Origin: Apteryx mantelli
Taxonomy: Eukaryota; Chordata; Aves; Apterygiformes; Apterygidae
Direction of reading: 5' to 3'
Assembly (NCBI RefSeq): GCF_036417845.1
Contig: NC_089982.1
Span: 62,323,684 to 62,387,683 of the forward strand
DNA length: 64,000 nucleotides
Part shown: piece after piece, positions 25,780-38,618 of the stretch
Position numbering within the stretch: the stretch's first letter is position 1
Layout: each line of letters opens with the position of its first letter
Position numbers and translations under genes: made by a program
The notes under the pieces: model-generated
What the model was told of the DNA's origin: nothing
Database searches by the model: none
The model's input: only the letters and a program-made list of their open reading frames with translations

Positions 25780-26293
25780 TGTTAGAGAATATTGAACTGA
25801 AGCTGTCTAGAATTAATTGCTTAGCATAACTTGCTTAGCATTAGTAGCTAAATTTGCTGAAGCCTTAGGCCTCAGGCTGTGAACTTGCTGTGAACTTTTA
25901 CTTAGATAAGTAAAAGGGGGCCCCAGAGCCGGTTCAAGCTGGAGGGATAAAGAAGTTACACGGACAGCAGGAGTAGCCAACCTTGAAGATAAGCAGCGGC
26001 CTGCCTAGAGACAATAAAGGGGCCCAAGGAAGAAGGGGAAGAACCGAGACCTAACTATTACTATTGGTCCAAACTATCGCTTAAGGGGTGGGGAATTTAG
26101 ATTGTAAGGGTATAATTGCCCAGGGATTTCTTTGTTCGGGGTCCCTCTTCGGAGGCACCCAGCTCGAGCTGTAATTACCACACGTATGTCATTAAATTTT
26201 ATTTTTCTTCAATCTGACTTCGAACTTCTGCCTCAGCAGGAACCTAGGGTCGGACCCTGTTATGGAGGCCGGCGAGCCTGATTTTCCATAACA
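25780..26293 (+). mobile_element. Solo LTR of an endogenous retrovirus, 514 bp, with 5-bp target duplication
   Basis: The element begins TGTTA and ends TAACA, a perfect 5-bp terminal inverted repeat with canonical TG...CA ends. It is flanked by the direct repeat CAGGC (25775-25779 and 26294-26298), the duplicated target site. Read on the plus strand, a TATAATT box lies at 26111-26117 and an ATTAAA poly(A) signal at 26191-26196, so plus orientation is favoured. No internal gag, pol or env lies beside it, so it is a recombined solo LTR. Five-base duplications fit ERVL/class III or some class I elements. The two intact duplications suggest an insertion much younger than the SINE and LINE fossils around it. 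Confidence 0.9.
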
Positions 26294-26298
26294 CAGGC

Positions 26299-29200
26299 TG
26301 GTAATGAGTATGTTTGCGTTCAAGCCATTACACTTGTATAGCACCCGAGTGCTCCAGCCAAGCTGTTCAGCAAGGCTGCAGCTTCCTACCACTCAACATG
26401 GCATGCACAGTCCCTATCTATGACCTGCTAGTAGTCTTTGCCAGCTCCCCCAGGCAATATATTTTAATCCAGCTCCACTCTTGAGCACCCACAAAGAATA
26501 TGCATTAACACTTCAGCTCCATCATCAGGCAGAAATTTCTCAATCATGAAACCACATCAGAATCCCCACAGAATGGGAGAGAAGGGATAAGAAACTGCAC
26601 TATCTCTGACAAGTGGAAACTTACTGGGATTATCGATAAGGAAGGAAGGAAGGCTCCAAGTCCCATAGATGACGGATCTGCTTAGAAAGGAGAACTCTAA
26701 TCCATGAGAGATGCTGTCCCTAGGCAGTGCAAACCCCTCAAAATTCCTTCTAGTACTAACTGGAGTGGAATGATCTCTATGTGCATGTGCTTGTCTTCAA
26801 GTACGGGGCCAAGCAGCAGTTTGCCAGGAATGCTTCCTCCATCCTTCCCTACTTACTGATACAGCCCAGCAGGGAAAGTGAGCCATATACTGCCATGATG
26901 ATGCAATGGAAATAATTATACAAGATCCTACAGAGTGAAGACAAATATCATAACAGGGCACTGCCCGTTCTTTCACTTCTAAAGGAGCAGCACAAAGAAT
27001 TCCTAGCAAAGAATCCTGACATTTTTTAGCATTGATTAGTTGCCTACTGATGTCTTCTCTAAAGAGGACACGTTGGTAACGGAATAACAATGAACCTGAC
27101 AATCCTGTGTTCCTATCCAGAAAAAACATCACATACATCCCCCCACACCCACCAATCCTAGATTTTAGCTAAAAATTACCCAGCAAAAAAATTGTCTCCC
27201 ATTAACAAAATGCTTTCTTACTATACAGAGAATCTCTCAGTAATCGAGTATATGTTCAGGCTCAGTATGTGTATATAAAGGAATACAACTACAGTTAATG
27301 AACTCCAGTCTCTCTACAATGCTGATGCTAGAAGTTTGACTATTTCATGGTTTTCTGTACCTTCTACCACCTCCACTGCTATTTCTCTGTCTGCAACAAG
27401 TTCAAGTTTCTTGTTATCCTCCTCAAAGGCCTTCAGTGTCCAGTTTTCCACTTACCTGATTTCCTCTTAATATATTAATCTTCCTAGCCTACTTCTCCCA
27501 TAGACATCCTTCTGCTCTCTTTCATTCTACTTATCCTAATGTGGAGATACACTCAGAACTTACTTTCAAAAGCAAAATTACCTTCTTCTACTTCAAATCC
27601 TCAGTTAGATCTGAGCTAATCTGAGAACTCTGTATCAAATATAGCCCTACCACAGATTTAGCTATGAAAACACAAAGAACTGCAGCTCTTGTAGTTTGCA
27701 ATATATTATAAACAGTAACCTGCTTTTTTTTAATAAAAATAAATGAAGTGCAATTATCACAAAAGTAGGACAGTTGAAGATCACTGGGTAAAGAGTTGTT
27801 ATCAGCACCTAAACTCTGTGACTAAACCTACCTGGACTACAGTGGCTCTTTTACATAGCCAAAGCTAATGGAAAAAAATATGATAAACATTTTTTGTCTA
27901 CCAGGAGCTCAACAGAGGGGAAAGTAACCCTGACAATGCAGTTCAGTCTGGAAGACTGCTCTTGATTCTTCAGAACAGATGTTGCAGACCCTGAAAAGAA
28001 GTCCTTAGGAGCAAGAAGGACAGCACAGTCTGCTGAGTCACACAGGCTGCAAAAGTCTGATTTCTAAGATTTGTTTCTTCTGAAGGTGAATATAAGCTGC
28101 AGCAACCTGGTGCTAAATTCTTCATCCCAACTCAGTCACTTTTAACAAACAGTTCCCTCAGTTTATAACAAAAAAAATCCAGTACACTCCTAAGCTTCCA
28201 AGCTGGGTATCTGCAAGACATGTAACCGGTTCTCTCCCCTTCATAAATTCACAAACACTAATTAGCTAATTGGATTTACATAAAAGTACTCAGGGCAGAA
28301 TAACAAAACCCTGTAAAGCATAAGTAACTTACTTAAAAGGTAGATTATTCAGAAATGACACCAAATTTCAGTAAATTGCCCCAGGCTTGACTTTTGGAGA
28401 TTTTGGCATTTCCAGCATCCTGCTGTTAGAATACAGGTCCACAAATGCTGGTTAGATGTCTCCCTCCTACTTAGGAACCTAGCTTGCAGAACAGTCAAGA
28501 GAAACAGCCTTGCAATCAAGGCAAGTTAAATTACTAGAATTCAATTTCCTGTTGAGGGGGAGAGTAGTTTTCGAAAGGACAGATAGCTGTGTGGATCTGG
28601 GGCTAGACAGTTAAAATAGGCACCCAGAAATTGTGTTCTATACAAAAACATGTAGACACAGCTGAAAATTTAACTAGACACTTATTTTGCTCTCTTTCAT
28701 TTCAAACAGGTCTAAAATGTGATCAAACGTGGAAAAAGTACTTGCTTCTCAATCTGCTGTAGCAAAAGAAAATGTATTGCAGGTGATCAGTGTTGCTTAC
28801 TAACCATAATCCTGTAAAATCACAAGCCACAAAATGAAGCACATAAGTGAAATGCAAAATGCATTTAACAGCTTCTATTCAATGCCAAGTCCTAAAACAT
28901 CTATTCCTTATTTCTACTTCCTTACATACATAAATTTGGTATTCTACATTTTAACTTGACAGGATCTCTTACTTGAATGCTTATGATTTACAACATATTT
29001 GCCTTCTATTTACTGAACTGCCTTTTTATCTAGGGGGATTTAACTAAAGCTTTTTCCATATGTTTTGAGCTCTAAGCCAGAGACCACAGATCTGGAACTG
29101 TACAATGTTTTGCTATTGGGTGGGAAGGCATAAATCCCACATGCACTACGTAATACCTCCAAGGTGCCTCAGCAGGACTTCTCCTATGAGTCGAGCAAGA

Positions 29201-29786
29201 AGCATCTAGCAACATGCTCTTTTCTGACATAACTAGAGTCTACACTCACGTGGTGCAGGACATGCCACTGCTCTGCCCACAGCAGATTATCAACCTATCA
29301 TTCAGCCTTGTGCCAAATTTTGCTCACCTTACTCACTCATCAGACTCCTTGTCTCACATTGCTCTCAGACAAGAGAAGAAGAAACAGACTATTTTTAATG
29401 CTGCAACCTTTCCACCAAGGCCAAAAGTTACTCGTGCGAAACGCAGACTGAGCCAAATGTCACCCACAGCGTGAGACTCGCCCAGCCGAGCCCTGTCTCA
29501 CAACCCCCAGCGGCCAGCCTGCACATCGGGTTTGCAGCTCTGTGCTGTCACCTCTCGTCTGCTCTCTGACACCATGTGCCAGGCTCTGTGGACTGAAGAG
29601 GCAGGATGAGGTTTCCCCAGTTTCTGGGGGCCAGAGGTGCACTGCACAGCAAGACTCCACCTCATCCCTCCACCTCCTGAGGAAGAAGGCACCTCTTTTT
29701 CCCAGTCACATAGGTCTCCGCTCAGGAAAACAGAAATTTGAGAGGTCTGACTTTAGGATTAGATAAAGTTCACAGTGACTAAAGGG
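26299..29786. other. Probable TBC1D1 intron, nothing recognised
   Basis: AT-rich intronic sequence with no exon, RNA gene or recognisable transposon. A GC-richer patch at about 29.42-29.70 kb has small overlapping reading frames on both strands but no splice-bounded coding signal. Confidence 0.55.
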
Positions 29787-29860
29787 TGAAATCCTAGCCC
29801 TAGTGACATCAACAGAAAAACCCTCACTGACTTAAAGAGGGCCAAGATTTCAGCCCGTAA
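29787..29860. repeat. Ancient palindromic MITE-like fossil A
   Basis: The left arm GGGTGAAATCCTAGCCCTA and the right arm, whose reverse complement is GGGCTGAAATCTTGGCCCT, pair with only a few mismatches around a loop of about 35 bases. This matches a palindromic element type built on GAAATCCTGGCCCC that is common in turtles, crocodilians and birds. It is a non-autonomous DNA-transposon-like fossil, not a gene. Confidence 0.65.
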
Positions 29861-29896
29861 CCCTAACTAAAGTATTTTCTAACCCATTGAAATGCA

Positions 29897-30025
29897 GGCT
29901 CTGATCCTGCAAGAGATTTACACACCTTTCACTTCACATATTGAGTAGTTCAAATTCAATACACCTGTTGACATTAAGTGAAGTGAAACCTTTTGGTGAG
30001 TTTTAGAGAGATCCAGTCTTTAACT
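29897..30025. repeat. Ancient palindromic MITE-like fossil B
   Basis: It starts with the block CTCTGATCCTGCAAGAG, followed by TTTACACACCTTTCACTTCAC. The second half (AGTGAAGTGAAACCTTTT) pairs back to that stretch, and GATCCAGTC near 30011 mirrors the opening. The layout and the GATCCTGCA start fit an ancient palindromic repeat family widespread in sauropsids. It lies only about 40 bases from fossil A. Confidence 0.6.
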
Positions 30026-30212
30026 GTAAATACCACCTTACGATCTTACACTGAAGTTTCAAACAGCACAGAAGTAACTCCATTTTAAAAGAGCTAATGC
30101 TGACTTCTCCACATTCCCATCACACGCTGTAAAAAACTTGATAATAAAAGAAGAACAAATTCGTAAGTATAATTCTGAGGGTTGGTTGCTTGTGGTTTTT
30201 CTTTTTACTTAC

Positions 30213-30629
30213 TTTTGTCTGATCATCAGCTTTGAAAACATAGCAGACACTTTGCTGATCTGCTGCTCCATCCTTTATCAGACAAGCAAAGTAGCTTGGA
30301 TCATGGCTGTTGTGAATCAACTTGTGGACATGCTGTGGCTTGTACTCAAACAAACTTGAACAAATCAAAGGATCCCATTGCTGGTTTTTCCCTGTGTCTG
30401 GTTCACAGCGCAGACTTGCTGGTGAAACATAAAGCCGGATTTGGCTGGCACTGGGTTCTTCTTTGGCAGACTCCACACTGAGCCGCCGGATCTCTGCCAC
30501 AACCCAAGGCAGCATTGACATGGTGGTTAGAGAATGCACTGGCAGAGAACCAACAAGCTGCAGACTGAAATTCACTGAGAGATCACTAGATGCGGGATAT
30601 TTTTTAACTTTGAATGTTATTGGCTCCAT
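30213..30629 (-). CDS. TBC1D1: TBC1D1 first coding exon (start codon and N-terminal PTB/PID domain)
   Basis: The exon gives 139 codons beginning MEPITF and including QLVGSLPVHSLTTM, MLPWVVAE, RCEP, QQWDPLI, VHKLIHNSHDPSYFACLIK and CYVFKADDQTK, all diagnostic of TBC1D1. TBC1D1 is a Rab GTPase-activating protein (about 1,160 residues in human). It is phosphorylated by AKT and AMPK and controls GLUT4 vesicle traffic, mainly in skeletal muscle. This exon covers most of the first phosphotyrosine-binding domain. The second PTB domain, the calmodulin-binding region and the catalytic TBC domain are not in the window. The donor is AAA|gtaagt with GT at 30211-30212, phase 0. Likely acceptor is CCCTTCAG| at 30639-30640, leaving nine bases of 5' UTR in this exon. 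The coding exon is intact. The gene is 3' of PGM2 on the same strand, as in human. Confidence 0.96.
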
Positions 30630-31289
30630 TTTACAACCCTGAAGGGAAGCTAGAATAATTCACCGATATTTCAGGTCCATGGAATGATGATATTTGGCCA
30701 GTTCCTTTAATTAAGGAATGGAGGAATTCTGAAAGGAAAAAAAATAGTTATGTAAGGGCTGCAACAACTGCTTAGATTTCCTATTAAAAATGAATGGTCA
30801 ACAATAAAAATATTTAATAGATTAATATCAGAAGATCAGAAGATTCTGATCATCTACCATAATCTACCTAAATACATGTTTTCCCTACACTGGATCTTAC
30901 TATTTCAGGTCCGATGATCATAATAGCACTAAAACACATTGCTTGGAAAAATGTCAGTCCAGATTTAAAAGTTGCTCTTACAACCCTTGTTTAATCATCT
31001 AATGATTAATTACACTCAAAAATGCACCTTCTTTCTAGTCTGTTCCTGTTTGCACGCATGTAGCTACTTCAATCTTATTACCACAGAAAAAACTCAGGTT
31101 AGCTATTATAACCTCCAGGACATTTGAAGTCAGTGCTTGCTGAAACAGTTCCACATTCAGAAAAAATGGCTTACCTTTCGTGTTCATAGGGTGGATGATT
31201 TTAAATTTGGCCACTAATACGGAGTCATTGAGTTGTGTATAGTTTGCCAAGCAATCATCTGCTGTTACCAATCAAACTTTTTCATTAAA

Positions 31290-31810
31290 TTACACCTCAG
31301 AGATCTTTATGTCATCTGAAAAAGCTAACAACAGGGAACTAACTAATCACTGATAAACCTGTCAGCACAGATAAGCAACAATCCTTACAAGATCCCACTA
31401 AAAAAAAAACAAACAGATGATGATTCATTATTTATGATTGTATTCTGAGGCCTGTCAGCCAGCCAGGAATATTTAATGTTTGCCATGTTGATACTGTATC
31501 ATTTTCTTTTCTTAAAATATCATATGGAACCAAGTTAAATACCTAATAATACCCTGTTATACCCAGCATGTACTACTACTATTATTACATATTAATAATT
31601 TTAGTGACAAAATCAAACAGCTGCATTTATCTATCAATTTAGTTCTGCAAAACCTAGAGTCTATAAAAACATACAGACGGGCATTTGTTATATTATTGTG
31701 TTTTACTTCTTCATTAATTGAGTCTGGTTTCAGCTGTTGCATTATTTTGTGCAAGACTGAAGAGAAGCTGACAGGCCTATAATTGCCTACTTTTAGTATC
31801 ATGACACTAG
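31290..31810 (-). mobile_element. CR1-type LINE reverse transcriptase fossil
   Basis: On the minus strand a decayed frame opens with VGNYRPVSFSSVLHKIM, then SINEEVKHNNI. This is the reverse transcriptase start (GNYRPVSLTSV..KIME) of CR1/L2-clade LINEs. Further along, with frame breaks, nucleotide blocks continue in the expected order: GTTCCATATGATATTTTAAG, CAACATGGCAAACATTAAAT, CTGGCTGACAGGCCTCAGAA, AGTGGGATCTTGTAAGGATT and TTTTCAGATGACATAAAG (the FADD catalytic motif region, read as FSDDIK). It is 5' and 3' truncated and full of indels. It sits inside TBC1D1 intron 1, so it is clearly dead. Confidence 0.8.
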
Positions 31811-34800
31811 TTTACCCTCAACCTTATGAAACTTTCCCATGAAAGACCTATTAAAAACAACATGTGCAGTCTCAAAAACTCCTTTTAATTGTATACATTT
31901 TAGTTATATGAATTTTAATTATATTTGAACAAACAGTTTAGTAAATGGCAGGTTTACTGTGACAACAGTATTTCTTGACTTTTTTCATCTACAAAACTGA
32001 TCAAAAAGTAGCAGTATTTTTCTCATGAGTTTTCATTAAACTTTGTCCTTCATTTGTCCTTCTAAAAATATTTTCAAGCTGAGTTTCTAATGGTGCTGCA
32101 CTATGTTGAAAATGAATGCAAATTTTTAAAATTTAGGATAAAAAAACTTTTTGGAGAAAATTTCAAGCTGGAGATATATTTTAAACTAAACAAATGTTTA
32201 AACTGCAACTAATCTGCAAATAACCAAATGGGAAAAAATGGTTCTGCAGTAGTTTTGTAAACTGTAAGAACTTGAGAGCTCTAGGAACCAGACGTTTGGG
32301 TAGATTTACTTTCGTGGAGTTTTTTGCGTCTTATGACAGATGAACTCTGTGGCTACATTACTGGTTCCACAGATGCCGAATTTAGTCAGAGAATCCGATA
32401 GTGCAGGTTTTGAAGAAAGTATCATAAAATAAGTAACAGTCTAGATACGTAGGACAACTTTTTAAAAAGTGTTCACAGTGTTCTAGCCTTTTTGTAAATC
32501 CATGTGCATGTGTCTGTGGGGGGGTGGGAGGGAGAGTCATGTAAACACAGAATTTTTATGCCTCAGTTTAATTATACTAAAATGTTTTTAAAATCTGTCT
32601 TTTTGTTTCACAAACAAGCAAGAAAACAAGCATCTCCTTTCATACAATGACTACAAATACATTGCATAGTATGGGATAGCAGGCTCACGAAGCATTTTCA
32701 CACCTTATCAAACAGAATGCTGTAACATGATTATAGTTTTGCTTCCATCAGGAACCAAAATTGTCTCTTCCTCTTTGACACACTATTATGATTTTTTTCT
32801 CCTCAACCATAACAAGGAAATATAGCTCAGCAACTTGCAGGAAAGATTGGATTCATTCATGACTATAACGGTGTGTGGTCCAAAAAGCATGAAAATTGAG
32901 GTAATATGTTACAGTGTTCTCATTATTTAGTAGCAAACATCACAGTCTCAGGATAACAAGCGTAAGAAAACTCCATTCTCAGTTGAAATCAGGACTATGC
33001 CACTAGACAGATTATGACCTATGAGCCACATACTCTTTGTTCAAACCACAGTTTTCAGTTTTGTTTTTTCAGAATTGTTTTTTAAATGTGATTAAATAAA
33101 ATGCATGTGAACATGCAACAGAGTTGTCCTCATTTAAGTCAACTTGTCAAGGAAGAGAAAAATTTCATTTGGAGTATCAATGTTCATCCACCACACTTTT
33201 ATCCCAGACCTACAAAGCACTTGCAGCCTCAAATATGAATAAATATCACAACAGAATATAATACATTATTCTGAGTGCTAACTCTAAGAACTAAACAGTA
33301 TTTAAAAAAAAGAAAAAAAAAAGGGTAATGCTCTGTCATATTTCAGCAAACACTGTACTGCTGGAATGTATTTAATATAAATGCAAAGCTTCTCGGCATT
33401 CATCTCTTTTTAAAAAATAAACACCTTGCAAAGTCAACAACATAAATGCTCCGGTGTCTGCATTTGTTATTTCTAAAGAATAACAGTTTGTAATACCAAA
33501 TCAAAACAGTTAACTAGAAGTTAGAATGCTGTTTTTTTCTAACAATATCAGGGACTAGAAGTGCAGATTCTCAGAGCACAAGTTTAGCAGTATCAGAACA
33601 TTTCCACATCTAATCCACGTTACTACTTTTCTGTCTCTTCTTCCCCAGGCATTCATTATTTCCTCCAAATATTGTCCTTACCTTAATTTTCATGCAACTC
33701 CCCCCAAATTATACCAATTTTGTATTACTGAAGTTGATGTGCTTTAAGTTTACACCAAAGACTAAGTTTTACTTCAAGACCATTAAGTATTTATATGCAT
33801 GCTTAATTTAGATCTAAGAATAGTTCTGTTAAGATGAAGAGGCCTATTCCTACACATAAAATCAAGTGCACATTACGATTAAAGAGCAGCTGTGCTTTGG
33901 GCCCCTCTCAGTCTGCCCTGACTGCCACATGGAGTTGCGGCACCTTCACCCATCTCTGGTTGCTACCACACAGTTCATCCCTGTGAGACCTGGAGCTGCA
34001 GGTGCAGCACCCCTGTTTACCAGCCATATTAATACAATAGGCTCAGGAAAGTTTCCTCTTCTCCCACGTCTCTGATTAACTCACAAGCAGCTTCTTCTAA
34101 GTGAATGCTTATTTGACCTTTAATCCCAAAGAAAATAGCAAAGGTATAAAACAAAGCTCTCCACTCATTTCCCTCCAGCTACCCCGCAGTCCTCCCCTGA
34201 CAGCTGTAAGAAGTGCCATTCAGCCCAGCTACTCCGGGCTGGGAGAAGACTGCCAGGCTTTGCTCAGCACACACACACCGAACGTCTCTGTTTCTTCTCG
34301 CGTCTCTCGCAGCGCTCAACGACATTACTGGGATAGCCTCCTTTTTTTCTCCTCCATCGGCATCTTCTAAAGTTTAGTATCTCCTTTCCCCTCACACTGA
34401 GGGCTGAGAAGAGCATATGGTGTATGCATACAGCAGCACTCCCCAGCTAGCAGCCTGACTGTTGTCTCTGTGAGAAATCTTAATATTCTCCTAACTCTAT
34501 CTTAATGTTGCCATTGTTTAGCTTGCTTTGATTTAGCTGTATTTGCTTCATCAGCATAACAACAGCCAGGCAAACTGTGGCACATATGATATTTACACAA
34601 AATAACGCATATATCTTCCCTAGTCTCCACACTTGTCACTGTTCATGAGATTTAGATCTTAATTATAAATGTTTCTAAACAAGGACAATGATCTGATTCT
34701 TATTTCACTGACATTGCAGTAAATTGACATGAATAAGAAGAGCAGAATAATGGAACAGATTTTGTATACCGTATGCTTGACTCAAAACTGCCTGCCCAGC

Positions 34801-37800
34801 AACACTTCTAGGCTATCACAAGCCAGGTATCACAGGATTATGCTTAATAAACCCTACAAAGCCATATTAATAAATCTAAGCCCACCTTCTATCCTAGGAG
34901 ACACCAGACTTACTTGCTAATGTGAAATATACACATGGGAACACACGTGCTCTTTGTTCTCAGCTTCTCCTTCACCATGACCAACCCAACCACTTCTCAC
35001 AAAATGGGAGCAGGTTTAGTCAGCATGCAAACACAACGCTGGTAGTCCTGGTCTAGCAAAATCTGATACTGTGTTTAAAAGAAAAATATCAGGCTCTCAT
35101 TCACCCAAATTAGGTTGTAGCCTCATCTTTTTATGACACTGGAAACTAAAAGGGATGCTTTCGGAGAGAAGTTAGTGTGATGGCAGGAAGGACACAGGTG
35201 CTTGTCCAAGTAGCTGTGGATAACATAAGACAACATTTCTCAAAACTCACCTCCTTGCAAGAGAGCAAAGACTTCATTACAAGGACAAAGCATCGGGTCT
35301 GGGCTGTAGTTCGGTCAGATGGAGCCAGGTCAGCTTTGCGTTTAGGCAGGAGATTCTTTTGGGGTACGGAGAATAGACTGTATGATTACCTTGGGAGGGT
35401 GGGGTACTGGAAATTAGGTTCTGGCAGCTGGGGGAAGGCCAGAGAGATTTGGGATGGACTCAGGCCAATACAGAAAAAAAGACCAAGACAGAGGAGAGAC
35501 TGTTCTAAAGCAACAGAACCCATATGATTCAAAAAAAGCAGCAGCTGCAACAGTGGGGAAGAGTCTTTATCCCCCGTTTCTTCTGGACTGGACTAAATTC
35601 AATCCAAAGATGCATCCAGAAGTCTCAGACTCTTGTTCAAAACATAATTTTTTGTGATCCTAACCATTGCTAATTGATAAAAGCAACCTTTCACTCTCCT
35701 CCAGCTCTTCCCCTGGTGGGGAAACATTGGAGTTGGAGTGCTGGGAAAACTGATGAGGTTAGGAGATGTGTCAAGCAACGAAGCAGTCAGAGCTTCAGCA
35801 CCTCAAAGATTAAATAAGGAGTTTGGCCTGTGAGTTGTTGGACAGAGAGACCCCAACTTCCTAAACCTTAGCAGTTCATCTGGGAGACAATTACACAGTT
35901 ACTCCATGTCAGGCTGCTGACACAGTTCTTTTATTCGCAAGTCTGTTTTCTTTTTCTCCTCCAAGAAAGTAAGCAAAACTTCCAACAGTATAGCAAGGTC
36001 CTGTGAAGAACAGCTGGTCTTAAAGAGTGCAAATTTGTTTAGATCTTCTCCACACGGCATTAGCACTGAGCCTTCCTGACAAATGGAGCACAGGCATTGG
36101 TACCGACTGCACTTCACTGCTGATTATTTTAGCAGAAATATCACAGTACCGGAAGATTACGAGGAGAGCCCTGGCCTGCAGCCAGAATTCAGAATGCAGG
36201 CCAGAACTAAATACCACTCCTCTCCCTCTCAGTCTGATCCCCGACTGAGATTTAAATTGTCTTCACCCATGCCGACAGATTTCTTTATTCACCTTACAGG
36301 ATATACAGAACACAAATGAGAATATGTATGAGATATGTCATGATATGGTCGCTGCTGTGAAGAGGTCCTTTCATGTTTCCAAAATACACATAAAATCACT
36401 CTCTTCTCTGGTATCACAACACAGCATCCATTAGGCTGTTCTGTAGGGCAGCTAGTTGCAAGCTTTATCTTTTTGCTTGCAGGCTTCAAACAATGTTTTG
36501 TGTAACTAAATAAGACTATTTAGATATCATGCTACCGGATGCTTTAAATTTTCAAATAGTTCTAACTCAGTTCCATCTGGCACTTGGAATCATGAGGTGC
36601 TCTTTTGTTGCAAGGTTGTTCTTTTTATCTCATAGCAACTTATTATCTGTTGCTTCCTTCTGAAACTATGGCTGTTGTGGGTAGCACCATGTGAAAGTGC
36701 AGAAGTCCACACTCCTCAGAAATTACTATTACTTTCCTCTCTTTTTTCCTGCACTTTCATTAAATCCTGACTTTTCATGGAGTCTTTTCAGTACCTTCAG
36801 AAGCTTTGGACTTGACCCTGAATAATGTTCGACCTTGTACTTTGAGCAAATCCTTTAGTTTTGTGGTAGTAATCACACTTAAAATATTTACCAGTACAGA
36901 CAGCATCCATTTTACTCCTCAAATAGATTAAAAATAATGTAGTATTAATAAAAAAAGATGCCAGCAACATGGCAATATATTCTTGGCTGTGTTATACACA
37001 ACAACAAGTTCATAAACAACTAGCAAATGAAGAAAATAGTTCACTATTCCTGCCCTGGACATCTGTTCCTATTTTCTTCCTACAGTCCACAGAAATTAAT
37101 AATCTGATGATTGAGGATAGAGCATTGATACTTCTGGGTCAGCCTTATACTTATGCAAACAAAATATTAGGCTGCCCTACCAGTGCAGCACAATAAAAAT
37201 AATAAGAAAAGTTCATAAAAGCAAGCTTGCTAGGCAAATTACATCCTGAATGTAATTCCATTTTATCAATTACATATCCACAGCCAAAATACTTGCATCC
37301 AACTTTTCAGTTAACCAAATTATAAAGTGAAAAAAAATGCCAAGTCACCAACAAATCACTGAATGCGTCGCATATTCCTTCTGACTTGTCATTTTTCTCA
37401 CCTGCAAGTATTTCTCACAACAGTATTTTTGTATATTACTTATGACTTTCAGCATTTCTATAAATCAAGCAGTGGTGATTTTCTACTTCATCATTTACAA
37501 GTGTTAATGGCATAAGCATGTCCATCAGATCAGAGGCATTTGTGATTCAGGAGATGTACATTTTATTAATTTTGACCCATAATGTTCCATTCAATCTCCA
37601 GGCTTAACTGCAGACACAAATCCTGCCATCTGCACTACTGAAGGCTCCTAGGGTAGATCTGCCATATTAGCCTCGCTCCCAAACACAACACGGCACACAA
37701 GGTCTCAATCTTTGTAAAACCGCCCTATAAATAACTACATTTGTGTCATACCTCTCCGGAACACATTTTCAAGAGATCACCCCCTTTTTAGTTTAATATG

Positions 37801-38029
37801 TGCATTCAAGGGGCCATGAAAATATTGTGCTGACCTGGGGGGATTTTAAAATTAATTCCAAGCGTGCGCTGCGTTAGGAAAGGCTGGTTTTACCTTTATG
37901 GGAAAAGTTAGTGTGCTGCTCGGAGGAGGAGGAGGTGGCGGTCCTGGAAGGGTTACACCTGGTGACGTTACATTGACGGATGAGGGAGATGCAGGAAAGA
38001 ATGAGAAAATTACGGAATAAAGAGACTGT
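31811..38029. other. TBC1D1 intron between presumed exon 1 and the first coding exon
   Basis: AT-rich intron with no recognised exon or RNA gene. The longest frame, 116 codons on the plus strand at 35177-35527, has no known family and no splice or promoter context. The right end (37.86-38.03 kb) rises in GC towards the CpG island and carries TGACGTTA at 37963-37970. Confidence 0.6.
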
Positions 38030-38618
38030 GGCGCGTCCATGCTCGATTCAGTTCAGCAAGTCTTTCGCAGGGACGGGGAAGGCTGCGGGCCACCCACACA
38101 GCGCGCCCGACCTCAGGACCGCGGGCGCCGGCAGCGCCGCTGCCGCCACCGGGGCGCTGCCGCCGCCGCCGCCGCCGGCCCCCGCACGGCCACGGTACAG
38201 CGCGCAGCGAGCGCCCGGGACAAGCGCGCAACCTCAGGGGGACGCCGCTGCCCGCGCGCCCGCGGTCCCCCGAGGCGCCTACCTGCGCCCGCGCGGGCTG
38301 CGCGCGAGCGGAGCCGCCCCGCGGAGCGGGCGGGGGCTGCTGCGCCGGCGGCCCCGGCAGGCAGCGCGGCCCGGCAGCTCGGCCCGCATCTGTCACTCGC
38401 GGCGCGGCGGCGGGGCGGCTAGTTACCCCTCCGAGCGGCTCCACTTCCTCGCAGCGAAAACCGCGCTTCCTCCTTCCTCCTCCCACCCCCTCCAAAAAAG
38501 CGGCGCCGCCGCAGCGCAGCGCAGCGCTGCGCCGCGCCGCTCCCGCCGCGCCGCTCCGCGCCGGCCGCAGCGGCCCGGCCCGGCGCCTCCCGGCCGCCCC
38601 GCGCCGCGGGCGACTCAC

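Noticed and set aside
26192..26392. 66-codon minus-strand frame over the solo LTR edge
   Set aside because: It crosses the LTR boundary and target duplication, so it cannot be an ancestral coding unit.
31035..31271. 78-codon minus-strand frame just downstream of the LINE fossil
   Set aside because: Could be a further decayed part of the same element, but I could not match it block by block, so it was left out of the LINE coordinates.
35177..35527. 116-codon plus-strand frame in TBC1D1 intron 1
   Set aside because: No family resemblance, no CpG promoter, no splice context. Kept only as a note in the intron entry.
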